This document shows positions 14,645 through 22,583 of a stretch of 32,178 nucleotides of DNA, piece after piece (positions within the stretch are counted from its first letter, which is position 1; each line of letters begins with the position of its first letter). The position numbers and the translations under genes are program-made. This DNA comes from Ramlibacter sp. (GTDB taxonomy: Bacteria > Pseudomonadota > Gammaproteobacteria > Burkholderiales > Burkholderiaceae_C): NCBI RefSeq assembly GCF_029866045.1, contig NZ_JARXAB010000098.1, forward strand, positions 1-32,178, in the 5' to 3' direction. The notes beneath the pieces are model-generated. The model worked only from the letters and a program-made list of their open reading frames with translations, was not told the origin of the DNA and did not search any database.

Positions 14645-15625
14645 ATGATTTCAAGGCGCAGATCCCTCCAATACGTTGCAGCGTCGGGCTTGCTTGGCCA
14701 CGGCCTGAAGCCCGCTTTCGCCGATATGAGCTACCCCGACCGGGCGATCAAGCTCGTGGTTGCCAAGCCCACTGGTGGTCTCGACGATTCGGTAGCGCGT
14801 GCCATCCAACCTGACCTGGAAAAGGCCTTGCGGCAACCTGTTGTCATCGAGAATATCGGTGGCGCATTGGGCATCATCGGCACGCAGAATGTGATCCGCT
14901 CGCGGCCGGATGGGTACAGGCTGCTGCTGCTGAACACGAAGCAGCAGATCACGGCCGGAGAACTGGCGGACTCGAGACCGTACGACCTGGCAAAGGACGT
15001 GACACCCATCATGGCGGTCGCGAGCTACCGGTCGGCCATCATTGCTCACTCCGGCTTGTCCGGTAACTTCACCGACGTGATGCGTTACGCGAAGGACAAC
15101 CCGGGAAAGGTCGTTTACGCATCCAGCGGAGTCGGCTCCACCGCGCACCTCATCGTCGCCATTGCGGCAAACCGGGTGGGTGCCGACCTGATCCACGTGC
15201 CCTACCAGGGCGGTGGCCCTGCCTCTGTCGCCGTCATGGGCGGGCAGGCTCATCTGCTGTACACCGACATGCCCACGGCCCTAAACGCGGCCCGTTCGGG
15301 GCGGGCCAGGATCGTGGCGCAGTCTGGTACCACGCGGTACAAGGATGCACCCGATGCCCCGTTGTTCAGCGATCTCGGCTACGGCATGTTCAGCAACGGT
15401 TCGTTGTCGATCGTCGGTCCGGCCGGCATGGAGCTTGCGGTCGTCGAGAAGCTCCAGGCCGCGGTCCGCCAAGCCTGCGCGCAGCCCAGCCTGAAGGAGA
15501 GGCTCCAGAAAGTCGGGATGGAAGTCGAGGTGGTCGACGGCGCCGGACTGCGCGCGGAGATCGTAGAAACCACGGCGAAATGGGTGCCACAGGCGAAGGC
15601 CGTTCTCGCGGCTGCCGGGAAGTAG
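14645..15625 (+). CDS. Bug-family solute-binding protein, second copy
   Basis: A 326-aa Bug receptor. The signal sequence is residues 1-27, with a twin-arginine-like basic start (MISRRRSLQYVAASGLLGHG) and likely cleavage near AFA. Motifs: IENIGGALGIIG, SRPDGYRLLLLNT, YASSGVGSTAHLIVA and HVPYQGGGPASVAVMGGQ. It is clearly divergent from the first Bug protein, so it is a separate paralogue and probably binds a different or related ligand. The 11 nt before the ATG (AAGGAGACAAC) are identical to those before the first Bug gene. It has no adjacent TctA/TctB genes. Confidence 0.92.
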   Translation: MISRRRSLQYVAASGLLGHGLKPAFADMSYPDRAIKLVVAKPTGGLDDSVARAIQPDLEKALRQPVVIENIGGALGIIGTQNVIRSRPDGYRLLLLNTKQQITAGELADSRPYDLAKDVTPIMAVASYRSAIIAHSGLSGNFTDVMRYAKDNPGKVVYASSGVGSTAHLIVAIAANRVGADLIHVPYQGGGPASVAVMGGQAHLLYTDMPTALNAARSGRARIVAQSGTTRYKDAPDAPLFSDLGYGMFSNGSLSIVGPAGMELAVVEKLQAAVRQACAQPSLKERLQKVGMEVEVVDGAGLRAEIVETTAKWVPQAKAVLAAAGK

Positions 15626-15634
15626 GGCTTGTCC

Positions 15635-16531
15635 ATGCAGACATCCCAATCCTGGCGTTGTGCCCACGACATCGACCCCGGCTCTCCGCTGAACATCCTG
15701 CTGCGCGAGTTCCTGCCGGACATCGCGCGCTTGACCCACGGAACCCTGCAGGTGAGCCTGCACCCCGACGGGGAACTGGGCGGGCCCGATGACATGGTGG
15801 ACATGCTCGTTCGCAACGATATCCAAATGCACCCCGTGTCCGGAATGATCCTGTCTCGGCTGACGCCTGTCGTGGCCATCGAAGGATTTCCTTTAGCCTA
15901 CGCGAGTAGTGGGGACGGCTGCTCTGCAATGGCGGGCCCAAGCGGTGACTTGGTGCGGCAGGCACTTCAAGCCCTCGGAATCCACGCTTTCCGGACTGTG
16001 GTCCCACAGGGTCTTAACCAGATATTCAGCCGGGGACGCTCGATCAAAACAGCAAGCGACCTGGACGGGATGCGAATCCGGATCGGGAACTCTCCCTTTC
16101 TACGGGATCTCTTCGGATCGCTCGGTTGTGATCCCCAGCCGATCGACCTGCAGCACATTTCGGCCGCCCTTGCGGAAGGACGGGCAGAGGGTGTGGAGAT
16201 GACGCTCAACAGCGTAGAGCGCAGCTCGCGCCATCGCTACATGGACCATGTAGCGCTTGTTGACATACGGTTCGCATGCTTCTGGATGTGCGTCAACCTG
16301 GATGCGTGGCAGTCGCTTTCACCCGCGACGCAGGCCACACTGGAGGCGCGTTTCGAGGAGCTAGTCAGCCCCTTCTCCCGTGCCCTCGACCGCCAGCACG
16401 AGGAGAGCCTGCGCGCCCTGGCTGCCAAGGGTTACACAATCACCACCGTGGACCGCGATAGCCTGCGCTCTCGACTGCGGGACTCAGGCTTTCTCGAGCG
16501 TTGGCGACAGCGCACGGGGCTGGACGCCTGA
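15635..16531 (+). CDS. DctP-like TRAP solute-binding protein lacking a signal peptide
   Basis: A 298-aa protein resembling the mature part of TRAP-transporter receptors (DctP family): LTHGTLQVSLHPDGELGGPDDMVDMLVRNDIQM near the N-terminus, IKTASDLDGMRIRIGNSPFLRDLFGSLG, and MCVNLDAWQSLSPATQATLEARFEE near the end. DctP proteins are normally exported; here no hydrophobic signal precedes the domain, whose start (SWRCAHDIDPGSPLN) begins within ten residues. The upstream TTG at 15629 adds only two residues. No dctQ/dctM genes are nearby. Either the gene has lost its 5' end and is a decaying remnant, or it is a cytoplasmic ligand-binding protein. It starts 9 bp after the second Bug gene, so it is co-transcribed. 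Confidence 0.75.
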   Translation: MQTSQSWRCAHDIDPGSPLNILLREFLPDIARLTHGTLQVSLHPDGELGGPDDMVDMLVRNDIQMHPVSGMILSRLTPVVAIEGFPLAYASSGDGCSAMAGPSGDLVRQALQALGIHAFRTVVPQGLNQIFSRGRSIKTASDLDGMRIRIGNSPFLRDLFGSLGCDPQPIDLQHISAALAEGRAEGVEMTLNSVERSSRHRYMDHVALVDIRFACFWMCVNLDAWQSLSPATQATLEARFEELVSPFSRALDRQHEESLRALAAKGYTITTVDRDSLRSRLRDSGFLERWRQRTGLDA

Positions 16532-16646
16532 CGCTGAGGTAGGCCGTTGGGGAATCTCACTGAGGCCAAGCCGCTGCCCCATTGGCCCTACATCAGCAGC
16601 AGGAAAAAACTGATTGGCTAAAGATTCGATTGGCAACGCGCAATAA

Positions 16647-16670
16647 AAAAGCGGCCCGCAGGCCGCTTTT
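16647..16670. terminator. Bidirectional intrinsic terminator
   Basis: AAAAGCGGCC (16647-16656) and GGCCGCTTTT (16661-16670) are perfect complements around a 4-nt loop, with A- and T-runs on both sides. It sits between the convergent DctP-like and PpiC genes and can stop transcription from either side. Confidence 0.9.
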
Positions 16671-16688
16671 GTGCAAGAGATAAAGCGC

Positions 16689-17471
16689 TTACTCGATCTT
16701 GGCCTTGGTACGCAGTTCGTCTTGGAACTGGGCCAGCTTTTGCTGGGCCATCTGCTGGGTGATCTGGGGCTTGACGTCCTCAAACTTGGGCATCTGGGCT
16801 TCGCGCACATCGTCGAGGCGGATCACGTGCCAGCCGAACTGGCTCTTGACCGGGGCGTCGGTCAGTTGGCCCTTCTTGAGGGTCTGCAAGGCCTTGGAGA
16901 ACTCGGGCACATAGCTGCCCGGGTTGGCCCAGTCGAGGTCGCCACCTTTAGCGCCGGAGCCGGGGTCCTTGGACTGCTTCTTGGCGATGTCCTCGAACTT
17001 GCCGCCTTTTTTCAGGCTCGTGATGATGGCCTTGGCCTCTTCTTCCTTCGGCACCAGGATATGGCGGGCGCGGTATTCCTTGCCAGCGTTGGCCGCGACG
17101 AACTTGTCGTACTCGGCCTTAACCTCGGCGTCGGTCACCGGGTTCTTCTTCTGGTAGTCGGTGAACAGCTCGCGGATCAGGATGGCCTGGCGGGCCAGGT
17201 CGAGCTGGGTCTTGAAGTCGTCGGTGGCGTCAAGGCCGCGTTTTTGCGCCTCTTGCATGAAGACTTCGCGGGTGATGACCTCTTCCTTGATCTGGGCATT
17301 GAGGTCAGGGGTGACAGGCCGGCCGCTCTTGGCGATCTGGGCGGCCAGCGCGTCGACGCGGGACGTAGGCACGGGCTTGCCATTGACGATGGCCACGTTT
17401 TGGGCCTGCACGGGCAGGGCCGCGAGGGCGAGGAGGGCGGCGGCGCAAGCCGAGGCGATTTGCTTGTTCAT
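16689..17471 (-). CDS. Periplasmic PpiC-type peptidyl-prolyl cis-trans isomerase
   Basis: A 260-aa parvulin-family foldase. A signal peptide (MNKQIASACAAALLALAALPVQAQ) leads to a helical chaperone region at residues ~25-125. A parvulin domain follows at about 130-225: YRARHILVPKEEEA, KGGKFEDIAKKQSKDPGSGAKGGDLDW and FGWHVIRLDDVR, all parvulin consensus blocks. The C-terminal helix is charged. It should assist folding of exported or outer-membrane proteins. Burkholderiales often carry several SurA/PpiC/PrsA-like paralogues, so no symbol is given. It is the last gene of the minus-strand group, 48 bp after bolA, and ends at the terminator at 16647-16670. Confidence 0.93.
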   Translation of the reverse strand: MNKQIASACAAALLALAALPVQAQNVAIVNGKPVPTSRVDALAAQIAKSGRPVTPDLNAQIKEEVITREVFMQEAQKRGLDATDDFKTQLDLARQAILIRELFTDYQKKNPVTDAEVKAEYDKFVAANAGKEYRARHILVPKEEEAKAIITSLKKGGKFEDIAKKQSKDPGSGAKGGDLDWANPGSYVPEFSKALQTLKKGQLTDAPVKSQFGWHVIRLDDVREAQMPKFEDVKPQITQQMAQQKLAQFQDELRTKAKIE

Positions 17472-17519
17472 GGGAGGGTGTCGGAAGGGGTTCCTGGGGA
17501 TCCGCGGGGGGGGATGCAG

Positions 17520-17792
17520 TTAGGCGAGCTCAATGGCCAGGGCATGCAGCCCGCGCGCCATGAAATCGCCGAGCGCATCATACACAAGCCGGTGCTGCGC
17601 AACCCGGGTCTTGCCGGTGAAAGCCTCACAGGCAATACGGACCCGAAAATGGGTGCCCGCGCCGGTGCCGTCGGCGCCCGCGTGGCCCGCATGGGCGGCG
17701 CTCTCGTCTTGCACCGCCAGCACTGTCGGCGCCAGCGTCTGGCGCAGGCGCTCGGTGATCGCGTCCGCGGTGATGCCGGTGCCGGCGCTCAC
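17520..17792 (-). CDS. bolA: BolA family protein
   Basis: A 90-aa BolA-like protein. The class II KH-like fold is recognisable by TADAITERLRQTLAP, then HFRVRIACEAFTGKTRVAQHRLVYDAL, with the invariant His67 of the H-R-L-V-Y motif that helps ligate a [2Fe-2S] cluster with monothiol glutaredoxins, and a final GLHALAIELA. BolA proteins act in iron-sulfur trafficking and stress-dependent regulation. The start is a GTG overlapping the yciB stop (17789-17792), implying coupling. An Ala/Gly/His-rich loop (residues ~31-47) is slightly longer than usual. Confidence 0.93.
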   Translation of the reverse strand: MSAGTGITADAITERLRQTLAPTVLAVQDESAAHAGHAGADGTGAGTHFRVRIACEAFTGKTRVAQHRLVYDALGDFMARGLHALAIELA

Positions 17793-18421
17793 GGGCGGGG
17801 CTCCCCGCTGCGCTCAGGGCTTGAGATGCCTGTCGGGGGCTCTGCTGGCTTGGCCGCATCTGGCTTGCCAAAGCTTTCCTGATTGGCGGCCTCGTCACTC
17901 TCGATGTGCTTGCCCAGCCACAGGCTCTGGCCGATCACGAACACCGCCATGAGCCCCAGCCCGCCGAACAGCTTGAAGTCGACCCAGGTTGCGGTGTCGA
18001 AGTTGTAGGCCACCCAGAGATTGAGCACGCCCATGAACAAGAAGAACACGGTCCAGCTGCGCCGCATAGCGGTCCAGGCCGGCTCGGCCATACGCACCTT
18101 GTCGCCGATCAGAGACTTGATCAGGTTACGCCGCCAAATGAGCTGCGCCAGCAGCAGCGAGCCGCCCATCAGCCAGTACAGGATGGTGGGCTTCCACTTG
18201 ATGAAGGTCTCGTCATGCGCGATCAGGGTGGCGCCGCCGAAGAGAACGATCACCCCCAGGCTGAGCCATTGCATCGTCTCGACCTTGCCACTGCGCCAGC
18301 GCAGCCAGGCGATCTGGGCCACGGTGGCGACGATGGCCACCCCTGTGGCGACGTAGATGTCGGCCATCTTGAAGGCGACAAAGAAAAGAATGATAGGAAA
18401 GAAGTCGAGGAGCAGCTTCAT
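17789..18421 (-). CDS. yciB: Inner-membrane septation protein A family (YciB/IspZ)
   Basis: A 210-aa polytopic inner-membrane protein. It begins with the diagnostic MKLLLDFFPIILFFVAFKMADIY and continues with WLSLGVIVLFGGATLIAHDETFIKWKPTILYW and the NLWVAYNFDTATWVDFKLFG block, all typical of YciB. About five membrane segments are visible. YciB affects envelope integrity and septation; the biochemical function is unsettled. The last ~35 residues are a Pro/Glu/Ser-rich cytoplasmic tail beyond the usual domain end. The gene lies 60 bp after msrB and overlaps bolA. Confidence 0.95.
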   Translation of the reverse strand: MKLLLDFFPIILFFVAFKMADIYVATGVAIVATVAQIAWLRWRSGKVETMQWLSLGVIVLFGGATLIAHDETFIKWKPTILYWLMGGSLLLAQLIWRRNLIKSLIGDKVRMAEPAWTAMRRSWTVFFLFMGVLNLWVAYNFDTATWVDFKLFGGLGLMAVFVIGQSLWLGKHIESDEAANQESFGKPDAAKPAEPPTGISSPERSGEPRP

Positions 18422-18481
18422 GGGGAGGCGGGGCGTTCGGTAGGTGTCTGGCGTCGGTGCCTGGCTTCGGTGTCGGGTGTT

Positions 18482-18901
18482 TCAGGCCGCGGGGTCGACC
18501 GGGTTGAATTCGAGCGACGCTGAGTTCATGCAATAGCGCAACCCGGTGGGCGCCGGACCGTCGGGAAACACATGGCCCAGGTGGGCGCCGCATTCGGCGC
18601 AGACGGTTTCGACGCGAACCATGCCGTGGCTGATGTCGCGCCGCTCCTCGATAGCACCCTCGCGGGCCAGGGAAAAGCTGGGCCAGCCGCAGCCGGCATC
18701 AAACTTGGTGTCGGCGTCAAACAGCAGATTGCCGCAGCAAATGCAGTGGTAGCTGCCATTGGCCCAGACCTGCTCGTAGCGGCCGGTGAAGGGCCGCTCG
18801 GTCGCGGCCTGGCGGGTGACCTGGAAGGCGGCGGGTTCGGCGCCCTTGGCGGCCAGCAGGGCGCGCCACTCGGTTTCGGACTTATGAATGGGATAGGTCA
18901 T
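18482..18901 (-). CDS. msrB: Peptide-methionine (R)-S-oxide reductase
   Basis: A 139-aa MsrB, which repairs methionine-R-sulfoxide in proteins. Zinc ligands are Cys53/Cys56 (YHCICCG) and Cys101/Cys104 ([12 protein letters not shown]). The catalytic Cys124 is in [12 protein letters not shown], where the family has R-Y-C-x-N. GCGWPSF provides Cys71, a likely resolving cysteine. Length is that of a free-standing cytoplasmic MsrB. The ATG has no Shine-Dalgarno sequence, and a -10-like TAACCT (18908-18913, minus strand) ends 6 nt upstream. It is clustered with selO, another redox-linked gene, a common pairing in this group. Confidence 0.96.
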   Translation of the reverse strand: MTYPIHKSETEWRALLAAKGAEPAAFQVTRQAATERPFTGRYEQVWANGSYHCICCGNLLFDADTKFDAGCGWPSFSLAREGAIEERRDISHGMVRVETVCAECGAHLGHVFPDGPAPTGLRYCMNSASLEFNPVDPAA

Positions 18902-18956
18902 GGGGTGAGGTTAGCGCAGGACGGCCGACCCGTTGCCGGGTGGGGGCCGGCAGGGT

Positions 18957-20447
18957 TCAGGAGGAGCAACTGATCTCCAGGCTGCCGGCCCAGTCTGGCG
19001 GCAGTCCGGCGTACTCGGCGTCATGCGCCGGGTCGTCATCGAAAGGGCGCTGCAGCAAGCCGAGCAGCGTGCGGACGCCGCCATCGTCCCCCTCGCGGGC
19101 GCGGCGAATGGCCAACTCGGCCAGGTGGTTGCGCAGCACGAACTGTGGGTTCGTCGCCAGCATCCGGGTGCCGGGCGCATCTTCGCCGGCGATGCGCAGG
19201 GTCCAGCGGGCGTGCCAGGTGTCGAAGCTGGCCCGGTCAAGAAACAGGTCGCGCACCGGCGCCACCGGTCCGCCGGCCGCATGGCGCGACAAGTGCCGCC
19301 AGAACAGGGGCCAGTCGACACGGCCGGCCGCCAGGAGCTTGAGCCCCTCGTCCACCAGCGGCTGATCGGCCTCGGTGGCCTGTGCCAGACCGAGCTTGGC
19401 GCCCAGGCGGGCCAGCATCGCCTGCGGGAACACCGACCTGTAGGACTCGAGCGCCGCCAGCAACGGGGCCTGGTCGTCCACCAAGGGCATCAAGGCCTGA
19501 GCCAGGCAATGCAAGTTCCACCAGGCGACGTTGGGCTGGCGGTTCCAGGCGTAGCGGCCGCCACTGTCGGTGTGGTTGCAGATGTGGTCCGGGTCGAAAC
19601 CGTCCATGAACTGGAAGGGCCCGTAGTCCAGCGTGAGGCCCAGGATGCTCATGTTGTCGCTGTTCATCACGCCGTGGCAAAAGCCCACCGCCTGCCACTG
19701 CGCCATCAGCCGGGCGGTGCGCTCGCTGACCTGCTCCAGAAAAGCGGCGTAGGGGTTGTCGCCAAAGGTCTCGGCGGTGCGGGGGCTGCTGCGGACCCCG
19801 GGGTAGAAGCTGTCGATGACAAAGTCGGCCAGGCGCCGAAGCGCCTCCACGTCGCCGGCGGCAGCGAAATGCTCAAAATGGCCAAAGCGGATAAAGCTGG
19901 GCGCGACCCGGGTCACCACCGCGGCGGTCTCCAGCTCCTCGCGCAGCACCGGCTTCGGGGAGGCGGTGAGCATCAGCGCGCGGGTGGTCGGAATGCCCAG
20001 CGCCTGCATCGCCTCCGAGGCCAGGAACTCCCGGATGGATGAGCGCAGTACCGCCCGGCCGTCGCCCATGCGGGAGTAGGGGGTGCGCCCGCTGCCTTTG
20101 AGCTGGATCTCCCAGGGGCCGTGTGCGCTGCGGGTCTCGCCCAGCAGCATCGCCCGGCCGTCACCGAGCTGGCCGGCCCAGACGCCGAACTGGTGACCGC
20201 TGTAGACGCTGGCCAGGGGCCGGCTGCCCGCCAGGGGGCGGCTGCCGCTGAAGGCCTCAACCGCCTCGCGCTCACGCAGTCGGGCTGGGTCGAGGCCAAG
20301 GTCGCGTGCCAGTGGCTCGCAAAGGGCCACCAGGCGCGGGGCGGGCAGGGGGTCAGGGGCCAGTTCGGTGGCGTAGCCCGGGCCGAGCTGCGCGAAGCGG
20401 TGGTCCCAGGTCAGGCCCAGGTCGAGGGGCGGAAGGTGAGGCGGCAT
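18957..20447 (-). CDS. selO: Protein adenylyltransferase SelO (YdiU)
   Basis: A 496-aa SelO-family pseudokinase, which transfers AMP from ATP to protein side chains and is linked to oxidative-stress responses. Visible motifs: [46 protein letters not shown], the [19 protein letters not shown] helix and the active-site region [26 protein letters not shown], with metal-binding Asn/Asp. The C-terminus ends in C-S-S, the position of selenocysteine in eukaryotic SelO. ATG at 20447 is preferred; GTG at 20453 adds two residues. A GACAAT hexamer lies 8 nt before that ATG and no Shine-Dalgarno sequence is seen. It is the first gene of the minus-strand group. Confidence 0.95.
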   Translation of the reverse strand: MPPHLPPLDLGLTWDHRFAQLGPGYATELAPDPLPAPRLVALCEPLARDLGLDPARLREREAVEAFSGSRPLAGSRPLASVYSGHQFGVWAGQLGDGRAMLLGETRSAHGPWEIQLKGSGRTPYSRMGDGRAVLRSSIREFLASEAMQALGIPTTRALMLTASPKPVLREELETAAVVTRVAPSFIRFGHFEHFAAAGDVEALRRLADFVIDSFYPGVRSSPRTAETFGDNPYAAFLEQVSERTARLMAQWQAVGFCHGVMNSDNMSILGLTLDYGPFQFMDGFDPDHICNHTDSGGRYAWNRQPNVAWWNLHCLAQALMPLVDDQAPLLAALESYRSVFPQAMLARLGAKLGLAQATEADQPLVDEGLKLLAAGRVDWPLFWRHLSRHAAGGPVAPVRDLFLDRASFDTWHARWTLRIAGEDAPGTRMLATNPQFVLRNHLAELAIRRAREGDDGGVRTLLGLLQRPFDDDPAHDAEYAGLPPDWAGSLEISCSS

Positions 20448-20756
20448 GTGCACCGATTGTCGCCGCCGGGCCGCAGCCCTGGCAGGGGCAGGGTCTCGCG
20501 CGAAGGGCAGGAGGAGGGCAGGTAGAGGGCAGGCCCACCTGAGAAGCGGTTTCCGCGGTGGGGGTCCTGGGCTCAGATGGCCTGTCGATCGGCATGTCGG
20601 TCGGCATGTCGGTCGGCTTAGCGATCAGGATGGCGGTAACTCCGGGAAATCCCGGGGGGCAGCCCCGAGGCACCTGCTGGTGCCGGGCTTGGGCGCATAC
20701 TATTTGGCGTTCATTTCGACCTGTTTATCAGCGAACACACAAAAAAGGAGACCGCC
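20448..20756. promoter_or_regulatory. Divergent selO/acyl-CoA ligase intergenic region
   Basis: About 310 bp with no gene. It contains three 12-bp units of TGTCG(A/G)TCGGC(A/T) at 20583-20618 and a CCGGGA-AA-TCCCGG stem at 20642-20655. A possible -10 (TACTAT, ~20698) precedes the ligase. AAAGGAG before the ATG at 20757 is a good Shine-Dalgarno sequence. Promoter calls are tentative. Confidence 0.4.
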
Positions 20757-22382
20757 ATGCTGGGCCTGATGCAAGACCAACCCCTGCTGATTTCTGCCCT
20801 GATCGAGCATGCCGATCGGCACCACCGAGACGGCGAGATCGTCTCGCGCCGCACCGAAGGCGATGTGCATCGCTACACCTGGACCGACGCCGCTGCCCGC
20901 TCGCGCCAGGTGGCCCATGCGCTGGACGCGATGATGCTCGACGTCGGAAGCCGCGTCGCCACCCTGGCCTGGAACGGCTACCGCCACCTCGAGCTGTATT
21001 TCGGCGTCTCTGGCTCGGGCCGGGTGCTGCACACGCTCAACCCGCGCCTGCATCCCGACCAGGTGGTCTGGATTGCCAACCATGCGGAGGACCAAGTGCT
21101 GTGCTTTGACAGCACCTTTCTGCCCCTGGTGCAGGCGGTGCACGCCAAGTGCACCACCATCCGCCAGTACGTGATGCTGTGCGACGCCGACAAGCTGCCA
21201 GCCGACACCGGCATCCCGGGCCTCATCGCCTACGAGGCGTGGATCGCCGGCCAGCCGACCACCTACGACTGGCCCCACCTCAGCGAGAGCGCGGCCTCGA
21301 GCATGTGCTACACGAGCGGTACCACCGGCCATCCCAAGGCGGCCCTGTACAGCCATCGCTCGACGATCCTGCACGCCTTCGCATCGGCCATGCCCGATGT
21401 GATGGGCCTGTCGGCCCGTGACTCGGTGCTGCCGGTGGTGCCCATGTTCCACGTCAACGCCTGGGGCATTCCCTATTCGGCGGCGATGGTGGGCTGCAAG
21501 CTCGTCTTCCCGGGCCCGGCGCTGGACGGCAAGTCGGTCTACGAGTTGATCGAGGCCGAGGGCGTCACCTTCGCCGCCGGCGTGCCGACCGTCTGGCAAA
21601 TGCTGCTCGGCCACGTGGGCCCGAACCAGCTCAAGTTCTCCAAGCTCAATCGCACGGTGATCGGTGGCGCGGCCTGCCCGCCGGCCATGATCGATGCCTT
21701 CCGCAACCAGTACGGGGTAGATGTGCTGCACGCCTGGGGCATGACCGAGATGAGCCCGCTGGGGACCCTGTGCACCTTGAAGAACAAGCACCTTGCCCTG
21801 CCGGAAGACGAGCAGATGAAGATCCGTCTCAAGCAGGGCCGGGCCATCTTCGGGGTAGACATGCGCATCGTTGGCGACGACGGCCAGGAGCAGCCCTGGG
21901 ACGGTAAGACCTATGGCGACCTCGAGGTGCGTGGGCCCTGGGTCATCGACAGCTACTTCCGGGGCGAGGGCAGTCCGCTCAACGACGGCTGGTTCCCCAC
22001 GGGTGACGTGGCCACCATCGACCCCGACGGCTACATGCAAATCACCGACCGCAGCAAGGACGTGATCAAGTCCGGCGGCGAGTGGATCTCTTCGATTGAC
22101 ATCGAGAACATCGCCATGGGCCACCCGGCCATCGCCATGGCGGCCTGCATCGGCATGAAGCATCCCAAGTGGGACGAGCGGCCGATCGTGGCGGTGGTGA
22201 AGAAGCCCGGCCAGGATGTGGCGCGCGACGATCTGCTCAAGTTCTACGAGGGCAAGATTGCCAAGTGGCAGATCCCCGACGACGTGGTCTTTGTGGATGC
22301 AATTCCCCTGGGGGCCACAGGGAAAATGCTCAAAACGAAATTGCGCGAGCAGCTCAAGGATTACCGCTTGCCCACGGCCTGA
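20757..22382 (+). CDS. Acyl-CoA ligase (AMP-forming, fatty-acid or aromatic-acid type)
   Basis: A 541-aa adenylate-forming enzyme that activates a carboxylic acid with ATP and CoA. The ATP-binding motif CYTSGTTGHPKA is at residues ~184-195. Then come VVPMFHVNAWG, the HAWGMTEMSP adenine/substrate motif, GWFPTGDVATIDPDGYMQITDRSKDVIKSGGEWIS (hinge) and the C-terminal catalytic lysine region PLGATGKMLKTKL. Length and motifs fit medium/long-chain fatty-acid or alkyl/aryl-acid CoA ligases. The Liv-type ABC importer downstream suggests import and activation of the same acid class. AAAGGAG lies 7 nt before the ATG. Substrate chain length cannot be read from the sequence. Confidence 0.92.
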   Translation: MLGLMQDQPLLISALIEHADRHHRDGEIVSRRTEGDVHRYTWTDAAARSRQVAHALDAMMLDVGSRVATLAWNGYRHLELYFGVSGSGRVLHTLNPRLHPDQVVWIANHAEDQVLCFDSTFLPLVQAVHAKCTTIRQYVMLCDADKLPADTGIPGLIAYEAWIAGQPTTYDWPHLSESAASSMCYTSGTTGHPKAALYSHRSTILHAFASAMPDVMGLSARDSVLPVVPMFHVNAWGIPYSAAMVGCKLVFPGPALDGKSVYELIEAEGVTFAAGVPTVWQMLLGHVGPNQLKFSKLNRTVIGGAACPPAMIDAFRNQYGVDVLHAWGMTEMSPLGTLCTLKNKHLALPEDEQMKIRLKQGRAIFGVDMRIVGDDGQEQPWDGKTYGDLEVRGPWVIDSYFRGEGSPLNDGWFPTGDVATIDPDGYMQITDRSKDVIKSGGEWISSIDIENIAMGHPAIAMAACIGMKHPKWDERPIVAVVKKPGQDVARDDLLKFYEGKIAKWQIPDDVVFVDAIPLGATGKMLKTKLREQLKDYRLPTA

Positions 22383-22415
22383 CGCTGCCTTTCACTACTT
22401 TCTTCCATCACCGTC

Positions 22416-22441
22416 GCGCATCTTGGGCGCGCATCTTGGGC
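22416..22441 (+). repeat. 13-bp perfect tandem direct repeat
   Basis: GCGCATCTTGGGC occurs twice in succession (22416-22428 and 22429-22441), just after the acyl-CoA ligase stop and before two hairpins. It may be a recent slippage duplication or a paired regulator site. Confidence 0.8.
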
Positions 22442-22449
22442 GCGCTCGT

Positions 22450-22482
22450 CGGCTGGCGGTCGCGCAGGGCACTCGCCAGCCG
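22450..22482 (+). terminator. Hairpin after the acyl-CoA ligase gene
   Basis: CGGCTGGCG (22450-22458) pairs exactly with CGCCAGCCG (22474-22482) around a 15-nt loop. No T-run follows, so it may be a weak or Rho-assisted terminator, or an mRNA-stabilising structure. Confidence 0.4.
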
Positions 22483-22493
22483 CGTCAGGCTAG

Positions 22494-22520
22494 GGGAGTT
22501 CCCGATCGTAGGGAACTCCC
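22494..22520 (+). promoter_or_regulatory. 10-bp inverted repeat upstream of the ABC receptor gene
   Basis: GGGAGTTCCC (22494-22503) and GGGAACTCCC (22511-22520) are perfect complements with a 7-nt spacer. It lies 63 bp before the receptor ATG. It could be a dimeric regulator operator or an RNA hairpin in the leader; sequence alone does not decide. Confidence 0.5.
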
Positions 22521-22583
22521 TGACCTCATTTGCAGTACGAAACTTGTACGCTCCAACCATACAAGCCTTTCAAGGAGCCTCAC

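Noticed and set aside
14029-14646. Minus-strand 205-codon frame between the Bug genes
   Set aside because: Starts exactly at the Shine-Dalgarno region of the second Bug gene and runs into the first one; no recognisable motif or ribosome site.
20583-20618. Three 12-bp repeats as a possible CRISPR or iteron array
   Set aside because: Contiguous units without spacers, only three copies, no cas or rep gene nearby; a simple tandem repeat.
20700-22163. 487-codon minus-strand frame opposite the acyl-CoA ligase
   Set aside because: Shadow of the well-supported ligase gene; His/Gly/Val-rich composition typical of antisense frames in high-GC DNA.
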